Source: Siderastrea siderea (Eukaryota; Cnidaria; Anthozoa; Scleractinia; Rhizangiidae). Taken from it: a stretch of DNA of 64,000 bases. Numbering within the stretch: position 1 is the stretch's first letter; each line of letters begins with the position of its first letter. Positions 19,208-25,920 of this stretch are shown here, one piece after another. The translations under genes and the position numbers were made by a program. The notes below the pieces were generated by a model. It did not search any database and was not told where the DNA came from. It saw only the letters and a program-made list of their open reading frames with translations. The stretch lies in contig OZ034968.1 in the NCBI GenBank assembly GCA_964030785.1, positions 25,175,686 through 25,239,685 on the forward strand, in the 5' to 3' direction.

Positions 19208-21052
19208 ATTCAACGGTCAAATAGGTGGAACTAGCCAAGCGACGACGAGTAAAAGTGGAAAAGTTGGTCCTCCTGGTCCAGGTGGTCCTCCTGGCCCCGA
19301 GGGTCCTCCTGGACCGAAGGGTGACGAAGGCCCAGCAGGACTACAAGGCCCTCGTGGTCCAAGAGGAGAAAAAGGGCCCGCTGGACCACAAGGTCAGGAG
19401 GGGACACAAGGACCACGTGGTTTAAAAGGTGATAAGGGCGACAAGGGTGAAAAGGGCGACAAGGGTGATAAAGGTGAAAAAGGTGATCCTAGGTCTCAAG
19501 GTAGTGTTAGCGGTTCTGCTGATATTGACATGCAAAATAAGTACGATATTTTGCGATTAAAAAGCAACCCTTATCCTGTCCACGGTGATCTGACAAAGGT
19601 AATAAACTATCAAGACACGAGAAATATCTTTCTTTCGAAAAAGGAAGGCGGAAAAATGGAAGCAAGCATTGATATGAACAATAATACAATATACAACGTA
19701 AAAGACCCAGTACAGGCAGACCAAGCCACAAACAAAAAATATGTCGATAATCAGCTTGTGAAAAAATTGGATAAAGAAGCTGATATTGATATGAAAAACA
19801 ATTCGATTGTAAATCTCAAATTTCCATCAAACCAAAAAGACGCCACAAGTGTCGAGTTTGTTAACAACAGAATTAGTGATATGACACAAAAAAAATTTCT
19901 CAAAGTTGATGGAAGTAACAATATGGCTGGAAACTTGAATTTAAACAATAACAAAATTGTTAACTTAGAAACCGATTACAAAGATTCGAAATGCGCAGTT
20001 AATGTTGATTTCAAGGAAAATGAAATAACAACTGTGAGAGATTTTGTCACTCAAAAAATTCATGAATCTCAGATCGTTAATTCGGGGCAAAAAAGAGACT
20101 CCTTCAGATACTTGATGGAAGACACTGATGAATCTTCGAGTGAAAACAGTATCGAGGTTTTGGGCATCACAGATTTTTCTGGTTCTCCACATCAAATAAA
20201 TAAAAAAGCTTACTCTCTCAAACTCTTGTTTGAAAAAGGCTCACCCAACCAGTGCCAGTCGCGCCTCGGTTTTAACTTATATAAACTTCCAGACGGTTAT
20301 TACACAATGGTCGTTGAATGGTTTCCGCCGGAAATGAATGAGTTGAGTGTAACACCCCAAGCAACGACGATTTCAATTTCTAATTATGCAACAAAAACAT
20401 TCGAGAAGTACACCAAAACAGTTATCAATTTTCACAGATGGGGTAACTCACCCCCACAATTTCTTTACCTTGATCTGCACGGTACAGTTAGTAAACGATC
20501 GTTTTTAACAATTGGCCATTTAATTGTCTATGGTGTTAAAGAAACACTTTCAAACGTTGACCCAAGTGTCTATGACACCGCTTTTGTTATTGAAAACGGG
20601 AAAATGGTGATGCAAACAGATCTTTCTTTAAACGGACACCAACTACGCTCTTCCATTCACCACATAAACGGTTTTTTAAATTCGACAAAAGGGACAAAAA
20701 TTTTGTTTTAAATGGTGCCGAAATAATTTCATTGCCGGGTGAAGCGATTTTGAAAAATATTGATATATATTGTACGCGTCCAACCACTTCTTCGGATTCT
20801 CATGTCACTGTACATAAACACAAAAAAATATCTTTAAAACTCAAAACAGCTTTACGGAATTTTTTCACTGGAACTCTAAGCTCTTCAAATATTTTTACCT
20901 CAGAAAAAAGTGGGTGGTATCAGACGATAAACCCAAATTCTTTCCAAATGCCTTCGTCCGGGATTTTGGCTTTTGAACTAAATATGAATGATGATATTTG
21001 GAAAAGTTACAACCCAATTATACTTCGTATCGAGTATCAAACAAGTGCGTGA
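19200..21052 (+). pseudogene. Collagen-like fibre / receptor-binding protein (one frame break)
   Basis: Starts at ATG 19200, overlapping the ATPase stop and preceded by GATATATA. Residues ~20-97 are an uninterrupted collagen Gly-X-Y tract, first proline-rich then [11 protein letters not shown]. Several phage-fibre-like repeats follow at residues ~108-260 (DIDMxNNxI followed by NLK.P...DATxxxxV). The C-terminal ~230 residues form a distinct domain ([22 protein letters not shown]). The first frame ends at 20711; similarity shifts frame at a T6 run near 20672 and the second frame runs to 21052 (ILRIEYQTSA). A collagen trimer stalk with a globular head would make a vertex fibre for attachment; the function is inference from architecture. 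Confidence 0.78.
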
Positions 21053-21091
21053 TAACTTTCCACAAAAAATTTTCATTTATTATATAACACA
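21053..21091 (+). promoter_or_regulatory. AT-rich promoter upstream of hydrophobic-protein gene
   Basis: TTATTATATAAC at 21077-21088, 4 bp before the ATG at 21092. It resembles the motifs ahead of the virion genes. Confidence 0.45.
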
Positions 21092-21577
21092 ATGCGGGAC
21101 ATTTTCGAATTCAACCATATCGACCAAACACTTTCAACAGAGAAAGTTAAAATTCTGAAAGATTTGTATGGTTTTTGTCATAAGAAACATTATGGATATG
21201 AAAAGTTGCACCGCGGTTTTCGAAGAAAAAATTTTGTTTGTAATCTTTCAGCTGGCAAGTTAATTATCAGTGCCGCAATAGCCGGAGGAATTACACTGAA
21301 CCCTGCTGTCATGGCAACTTTAACTGGTGTTGGTCTTATTTTGAAAGCAGTGGCAAGCCTTAAGAAATACGATAAGAAAACAGAACAAGCAAATTTTGCC
21401 CGTATCGAATACCAAAAAATACTTGATGAGATTCGCTTTTACCTCCGAGGGGAAGCTTTCGACGAGAAGGTCTTCCTTGATAAATTGAAAATGATAGATA
21501 ATTTCGTCACTGATCATTGTATGGAAATTCCGCTATCTGTTCAAAGAAAGTATGATAAAAAGTTCACTCAATTATAG
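21092..21577 (+). CDS. Conserved hydrophobic Polinton protein
   Basis: 161 codons, intact. A basic N-terminal half is followed by a long hydrophobic glycine/alanine-rich stretch (LIISAAIAGGITLNPAVMATLTGVGLILKAVASL), probably one or two membrane-inserting helices. A helical C-terminus follows (EYQKILDEIRFYLRGEAFDEKVFLDKLKMIDNF). The TLNPAVM...TGVGLILK core is shared by proteins of other Polintons and adinto-like elements as I recall them. It may be a virion membrane-active or holin-like factor; no activity can be shown from sequence. Confidence 0.7.
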   Translation: MRDIFEFNHIDQTLSTEKVKILKDLYGFCHKKHYGYEKLHRGFRRKNFVCNLSAGKLIISAAIAGGITLNPAVMATLTGVGLILKAVASLKKYDKKTEQANFARIEYQKILDEIRFYLRGEAFDEKVFLDKLKMIDNFVTDHCMEIPLSVQRKYDKKFTQL

Positions 21578-21607
21578 ATTTTCAAAGTAATTATATACGC
21601 CAACAAA

Positions 21608-21772
21608 ATGATTGCACTTTTTGCAACTATTTGTTATTGGTTTTTTGAGCTTCTCACGCCACCCGAAATTCGGCAAATACGCTTTATCACTCGTGAGTGT
21701 GTTTCAAAAATAATGTTACCAACTCGTGACAAATATGGCTACCCCTTTTCCGGCCAAGATGTGGTTCCATAA
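21608..21772 (+). CDS. Small hydrophobic ORF, unknown
   Basis: 54 codons. The N-terminus is a predicted membrane helix (MIALFATICYWFFELL) with a charged tail (RQIRFITRECVSKIM). TAATTATATAC lies just upstream. Good start context and position in a compact gene row support it, but no family is recognised. Confidence 0.45.
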   Translation: MIALFATICYWFFELLTPPEIRQIRFITRECVSKIMLPTRDKYGYPFSGQDVVP

Positions 21773-21847
21773 AACAGATAAATTTACATACCACGCTTCA
21801 ATGCATTAAAAACATATAGCCGGTGGTCGCGGGACTTTCCCTTGGAA

Positions 21848-21976
21848 ATGAGTCATCACATTGTCAAAGTTATGTACATAGAATCATCTAGAACGCCCTA
21901 TATGCTAGAAACATTAAACGAAAAAAATAAAGAGCAGCTATATGTGTATGAACAATTAAAAAAACAACGAAATTAA
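21848..21976 (+). CDS. Small ORF, unknown
   Basis: 42 codons, MSHHIVKVMYIESSRTPYMLE and a charged tail. The preceding in-frame codons read RDFPLE, similar to RDFPEM in the ORF at 22248. The small size means it may be fortuitous. Confidence 0.3.
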   Translation: MSHHIVKVMYIESSRTPYMLETLNEKNKEQLYVYEQLKKQRN

Positions 21977-21983
21977 GAATAAA

Positions 21984-22173
21984 ATGGAACCGCATGTAAT
22001 AAAATGTCTTCTAACGCAAATGTGTGAATTCTTAAAACAAACAAATCAAGAAGAAGATTTTATAAAAATGTTGAAAAAAAAACTTAGAAAATGAAGAACC
22101 GACTGAAGAGGAAATATGTTTGGTTAAGCTTACTCTTGAACAGTTGCGAAATTTGTCCGATGAGCTTGCGTAA
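21984..22173 (+). pseudogene. Small acidic ORF with poly-A frame break
   Basis: Starts MEPHVIKCLLTQMCEFL at 21984. The first frame ends near 22092 after an A9 run (22074-22082). The following frame reads an acidic, leucine-rich tail (NEEPTEEEICLVKLTLEQLRNL) to TAA at 22171. Function unknown. Confidence 0.4.
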
Positions 22174-22247
22174 AAAAGAAGCGAAAAAAAAAATAAACTG
22201 TAGGCTTCTCAACAAAGAAGCTGACCTATAAAAATCCTAATATAGCA

Positions 22248-22400
22248 ATGAACCCGAGAAACATCCAGTTCAACTCTGTAACGAACATTCTTGATCTTTC
22301 GAACATGACTTCACATCTAAATCTGTTTTTCTTTCATCATTGCCGGGACTTTCCCGAAATGTATCACCCGCCGTTTTCACAAAGCCACAACTGGTCGTAA
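22248..22400 (+). CDS. Small ORF in right arm, unknown
   Basis: 50 codons, MNPRNIQFNSVTNILDLSNM then FFFHHCRDFPEMYHPPF. CTATAAAAATCCTAATATAG, a TATA-like element, lies ~10-20 bp upstream. It ends in a short degenerate repeat (AACTGGTCGTAACTGGTTGTAACTGAACGTAA, 22391-22422). Confidence 0.35.
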   Translation: MNPRNIQFNSVTNILDLSNMTSHLNLFFFHHCRDFPEMYHPPFSQSHNWS

Positions 22401-22810
22401 CTGGTTGTAACTGAACGTAAGGCGGTCGCGACTATAAAAACTTACATCACCCCATTTTATATCATTTGGAAACAAACATGGAATGGAACGACTCTTGCGA
22501 TTTGAATTTTTTAGATATTGAAAACCACTGATCAATGTAATCAAACTTCAGGCATCTCCGAGGAGCAGAAGAGATGCTTCAAATGTATATCAGCTATCAT
22601 GATGAAATGAAAACACTTTCTTGAAAACTTCCTTTACAAAAGGGAAGCTGAAGGATCGCTGGTAGCAAGTGTGTACTTCAAAAAACCTACATTAAGTCTC
22701 GCAACTCCGTAAAGTTTTGGAAGTGCCTGAATACCAATCCTATTGACAACAAGTCGTTCAAACACTGTATCTTTGGAAATTTTCAAGACTGATGTTTAAT
22801 CTCCTCTGAA
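22401..22810. other. Right-arm non-coding stretch with TATA-like box
   Basis: Contains CTATAAAAACTTACATC (22432-22448), a good TATA box, followed by a 17-codon micro-ORF at 22479 (MEWNDSCDLNFLDIENH). No larger frame. It may be a promoter for a short transcript or for sequence downstream. Confidence 0.35.
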
Positions 22811-23053
22811 GCCGCGGTCATTAATGACCACCGTTGTCAAGAGGCTGAATTTCCTTGGAAACCGCGGTCATTTTATGACCGCCGTTGTCAAGAGGCTGAA
22901 TCTCCTTGGAAACCGCGGTCATTTTATGACCGCCGTTGTCAAGAGGCTGAATCTCCTTGGAAACCGCGGTCATTTTGTGACCGCCGTTGTTAAGAGAAGA
23001 AAACTCCTTGGAAACCGCGGTCATTTTATGACCGCCGTTGTCAAGAGGCTGTA
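22811..23053. repeat. 51-bp tandem hairpin array (five units)
   Basis: Five near-identical units begin at 22812, 22862, 22913, 22964 and 23015. Each contains the perfect inverted repeat GCGGTCAT-TTT-ATGACCGC (in the first unit the palindrome is GGTCATTAATGACC) followed by GTTGTCAAGAGGCTGAATCTCC. The spacing is 51 bp except for the first unit, which is 50 bp. Both strands are open because 51 is a multiple of three. Its place between the late genes and the right terminal region would suit an origin, packaging or regulatory element; none is proven. Confidence 0.85.
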
Positions 23054-23207
23054 ACTTTCTATTTTTGTACAACTTTAGTTTGTTTATTTTTTCAATAAAA
23101 GCCTTTTTAAAATATGTATATCCATTGTGTCCTGTTTTTTCCTTTGCATTTTTGTGCGCTGGGTGGTTTAATTTTGGTCGAACAGAAAAGTACATGCTAT
23201 TAAACAA
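22821..23207 (-). CDS. Possible repeat-containing ORF
   Basis: 128 codons from ATG 23207. The N-terminal ~55 residues are non-repetitive and basic (KKAFIEKINKLKLYKNRK), then 17-residue repeats of the type NGGHKMTAVSKEIQPLD encoded by the hairpin array. The frame ends inside the first palindrome. It could be a genuine divergent partner of the gene at 23231 (24 bp apart), or an accident of the 51-bp repeat. Confidence 0.3.
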   Translation of the reverse strand: MFNSMYFSVRPKLNHPAHKNAKEKTGHNGYTYFKKAFIEKINKLKLYKNRKLQPLDNGGHKMTAVSKEFSSLNNGGHKMTAVSKEIQPLDNGGHKMTAVSKEIQPLDNGGHKMTAVSKEIQPLDNGGH

Positions 23208-23230
23208 ATGTATACCAATTGTATCTCACA

Positions 23231-23605
23231 ATGGATGTCTACACAGATCAACACACGATCTCACAAGATTTCCCATCAAAAAATAATATATTAATTGATG
23301 AACCAGATTTCTCTGACAAAGAAGAATGGCCAACAGAAGAATGTTTTGAAATTGTTGAAATTTTTAAATGGAGAGATATTTCTGATGGAATATATAGAAT
23401 AAAAAACTTTACACACCGAAAAGGTAAATTTGGGGATTCAGCTATTTTAACTTCAAATACAAAAGATAGTGATGATTTTCGTGTATGGGCCCCAAAACGT
23501 CTTGTTGAAGATCTTATATATTATCCTTATCGATTTGTTAAAAAAATGGGTGTAGAAATGTCTGATGAAGGAAATGAATATTTTGTTTATAGATTAAAAA
23601 AATAA
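23231..23605 (+). CDS. Small accessory protein, unknown (possible OB-like fold)
   Basis: 124 codons from ATG 23231. It has an acidic N-terminus and a core (FKWRDISDGIYRIKNF, FRVWAPKRLVEDLIYY) resembling short proteins found in other cnidarian mobile elements. The strand-rich pattern W..I..GIYRI...VWAP could be an OB-like nucleic-acid-binding fold; this is a guess. Its stop lies 1 bp from the convergent gene's stop. Confidence 0.55.
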   Translation: MDVYTDQHTISQDFPSKNNILIDEPDFSDKEEWPTEECFEIVEIFKWRDISDGIYRIKNFTHRKGKFGDSAILTSNTKDSDDFRVWAPKRLVEDLIYYPYRFVKKMGVEMSDEGNEYFVYRLKK

Positions 23606-23606
23606 A

Positions 23607-23966
23607 TTAATGATTATGATAATCTTCTTCAAACATATCAGTGCAAAACTTAATTAGGGTTAAATCAATTATATCGGGAACAGAAATGGTTATTTCATGT
23701 AAGATTTCTTCTTGTTTATAACAAGGGTAACAACACCCTCCCTGACAACAGTGCATATAGGCTACACACACCAGAATATGGACAAGCTGCTGCCTTTCAG
23801 GACAGAAAGGTTGAATTAAAAGCTCGTCGTGAACCATGTTCCAACCCAAAGCCTCTCGCTCTTTCAGTTTTATGGTGAGGTAATGTTTGTAAATTATCTC
23901 ACGTAACTCTGGTGGTAGGTTTTGTATTGCTTCCGTAATCTGACAGTTGTTGAACCCGGCAGCCAT
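23607..23966 (-). CDS. F-box-like Cys-rich accessory protein
   Basis: 119 codons from the ATG at 23966 (MAAGFNNCQ); the frame is open further upstream to 24068. An LPPELREIIYKHYL segment at residues ~18-31 looks like the first half of an F-box. A Cys-rich patch follows (CVAYMHCCQGGCCYPC). Proteins beginning MAAGFNNC with LPPELREII recur in coral mobile elements as I recall them. If the F-box is real, the protein could redirect host ubiquitin ligases. Convergent with the gene at 23231. Confidence 0.55.
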   Translation of the reverse strand: MAAGFNNCQITEAIQNLPPELREIIYKHYLTIKLKEREALGWNMVHDELLIQPFCPERQQLVHILVCVAYMHCCQGGCCYPCYKQEEILHEITISVPDIIDLTLIKFCTDMFEEDYHNH

Positions 23967-24064
23967 CTTTGACTCACAAATATTTAATCGATTATAATTT
24001 TTTTTGTGTGTGTGTTCGGTTATGTTTGGTTTTTTTTTAAAAAAAAATTGGTGATTGGTACTCT

Positions 24065-24559
24065 TCACAAAAGCACACCGAGGTCAACCAATTCCTTAAA
24101 GTCGTTATATGCGCTGTGCCAGTCGTAAGTATCAGAGCAAATCTTTAATAAAGGTATATTCTCAATCGGAGGAGTATTGTATTGAGTTTGTATTGTATTG
24201 TCGTATTGAGTTTCCATGTATTGAGTTTGTTCTTCTTCTTCCTTTTTAAATTTAACTTTCATCTCTAGACTTACTTTTATATTTTTTAACTCTTTTAGTT
24301 CTCTTTTTATTAAATCTGTAAAACTTTCTTTTATTGCTCTTGCAAACTCAAAAAGATCTTTATTGTGGGGGTTTGTTTCCGATACAACCATTTTCCAAAC
24401 ATGAAGCCATTTATTATTATTGTTGTTTGTTGATATGCAAAACTCATCCTCAATTTCAACAAGCGGTTTTAATGGACGAGGTAAACTCTTTTTAACTTTT
24501 TCCGGTATTTCACCATAAAACACTTGAAAAATATCTTTCTGATTTCTTGCAACAGACAT
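24065..24559 (-). pseudogene. Right-TIR duplicate of the polymerase N-terminus with chimeric tail
   Basis: Residues 1-~115 match the polymerase N-terminus encoded at 7446-7777 because both lie in the TIR. This copy keeps five extra residues (EKVKK) missing on the left. Past the TIR edge (24213) the frame continues into unique sequence for ~49 residues, starting in a CAATA-type microsatellite and ending DWHSAYNDFKELVDLGVLL. It lacks every catalytic motif. It may be a passive by-product of TIR homogenisation or a small expressed protein. Confidence 0.7.
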
Positions 24560-24890
24560 TTTGGATTCTGTAACACTTTTGATATATTAACAAAACACAA
24601 ATCTCTAAATGAAAATTTTTTTTTTGGAATTCTGTGACAGTTTACAACAAAACACTTGTAAAATTTATTATTAAGGTTTTTAAAAGTGATGCAATATTCT
24701 TTCCACCTTTTCCACCTATATAAAACCGGTTTTTATGTTATCGGTGAAAAAATGGAAATAGAACTCTCATTTATAAAACTTTTCTCTTTCACCAATGTGG
24801 AAAAATTGTTTCATATGTGAGCGGTTTAAAATCTTAAAATACATCTCCCAGTAATAAAGCTGTTACAGAACCCCCCTTTTACTATACTAC
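24213..24890 (-). repeat. Polinton right terminal inverted repeat
   Basis: Complement of 7115-7777. The inner edge lies at TCCATGT (24213) and the outer edge at CTATACTAC (24890), followed directly by the TTACTGA target duplication at 24891-24897. Confidence 0.92.
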
Positions 24891-25552
24891 TTACTGAGAA
24901 GCAGTTCAAGATCGTGAGCATTTTTTAGGTTTACGACCTAGGAAATTAAGTCCTTTAATCTTGCTGAAAATTTCAGAACACTAGGTTACAATGCCCCGGA
25001 GATATCGTGCTCAAAAGTTCATTCAGTTCGAGAAATTCTGTTATTGGAGAAAAACAGTCTTAAAGATAAGGGAACGGATTCTAGACAGCTTATCCGTCGC
25101 TCATTATCCTAAAACTATTGTCAAATTCAAGTTGCCACCCTAAAATACAAGCTGAACGGTAATTTGATGCAAAAACCATCGTTTCTGTAAGATTTGGGTC
25201 ATGTTTTGTCGGTTAAAACTCGGACCTCAGGACTCTCTCCTCAGTCAGGTGTTTCTCCACAGTACTACCAGATGTCATTTTACAGAGAGGCGGGGGGGGG
25301 GGGGTAATGTTCTTATTGAGGCTTGTTTGTGCGCATTTAATAAATGTAAACAATTGTTGCCATGGCCGTTGCTATGGAAAAAGTCACATACTGTTGATTA
25401 GATTTCTTAAATCTCGCTGCTTTAATGCTGGAAATCGACTGAGATTATTTCAAGACAGCATTCCCAAGTGTTTAAAGTTTACAATTTTGCCATTTTAAAA
25501 AAAGTGACTTTTGCAAACTAACATCACCTTTTTTGAGTATAAGACCACCTTA

Positions 25553-25920
25553 AGGGTGAAATAATGGCTCGGGTTGAGGATAGTTGGGTTAACTTTTGAC
25601 CTTGTGGTCGAAAGAATGGCTAAGGTTGAGACCTCTTGAGGCTAATTTTTGAGCTTGGGGTAATAAAATGGCAAGGGTTAAGAGAGCTCAGGGTTAAAAA
25701 AGCTTAGGGTTAAATTTGGACCTTAGGCCTAAACAATGGCTAGAGTTGGAAAGCTTGGGGTTACATTTTTGAGATTAGGGTTAATAAATGGCCCGGGTTA
25801 AGAGAGCTTAGGTTAATTTTTGGGCTTAGGACTAACAAATAGCTAGGGTTAGGAAGCTTGGGGTTAATGTTTGAGCTTAGGGTTAAAAAATGGCTAGGGT
25901 TGAGGACACTTGGGGTCATT
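25553..25920 (+). repeat. Degenerate telomere-like minisatellite
   Basis: About seven degenerate ~50-bp units built around AGCTTAGGGTTAATTTTTGAGCTTAGGGTTAA and AAATGGCTAGGGTT. GGGTTA/AGGGTTA occurs many times, recalling the metazoan TTAGGG telomere repeat, but the unit is longer and contains unrelated sequence. An interstitial minisatellite is the simplest reading. Confidence 0.65.

Larger units (their letters stand above)
7114..24891. mobile_element. Maverick/Polinton virus-like DNA transposon
   Basis: A 17.8-kb element with long inverted repeats, a short target duplication and the full hallmark gene set: protein-primed PolB, RVE integrase, adenovirus-type protease, FtsK/HerA ATPase, major and minor jelly-roll capsid proteins. 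It adds a VLTF3-like zinc ribbon, a PLA2, a PX-like protein and a collagen-like fibre, as in adintovirus-like members. Left arm: polymerase on plus, integrase on minus. Centre: a minus-strand virion block (12828-18534). Right: plus-strand ATPase-fibre-membrane block, then small ORFs. Several genes have single-base breaks, so this copy appears inactive as assembled, but it is young enough that the TIRs remain almost identical. Confidence 0.95.
6746..25553. mobile_element. Older TTAA-flanked element, split by the Polinton
   Basis: TTAAGGTGGTCTTATAC at 6746-6762 is matched by its exact complement GTATAAGACCACCTTAA at 25537-25553. A TTAA at each outer edge would fit a family with TTAA target duplications, such as piggyBac or Kolobok. 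Removing the Polinton leaves ~368 bp on the left and ~657 bp on the right, a ~1-kb non-autonomous element with no coding frame. An additional weak inverted match (AAGCACGATATC at about 6924-6935 and GATATCGTGCT near 25003-25013) supports the pairing of the two halves. Family assignment is inference from the TTAA only. Confidence 0.6.

Noticed and set aside
19231..19731. Minus-strand frames opposite the collagen-like gene
   Set aside because: Shadows of Gly-X-Y coding; no start context or domain.
22811..23053. CRISPR array
   Set aside because: Units are identical throughout with no variable spacers, no cas genes, and the context is eukaryotic.
22824..23054. Plus-strand repeat protein frame (VKRLNLLGNRGHFMTAV units)
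   Set aside because: Shadow of the 51-bp hairpin array; period divisible by three keeps every frame open and there is no unique N-terminus.
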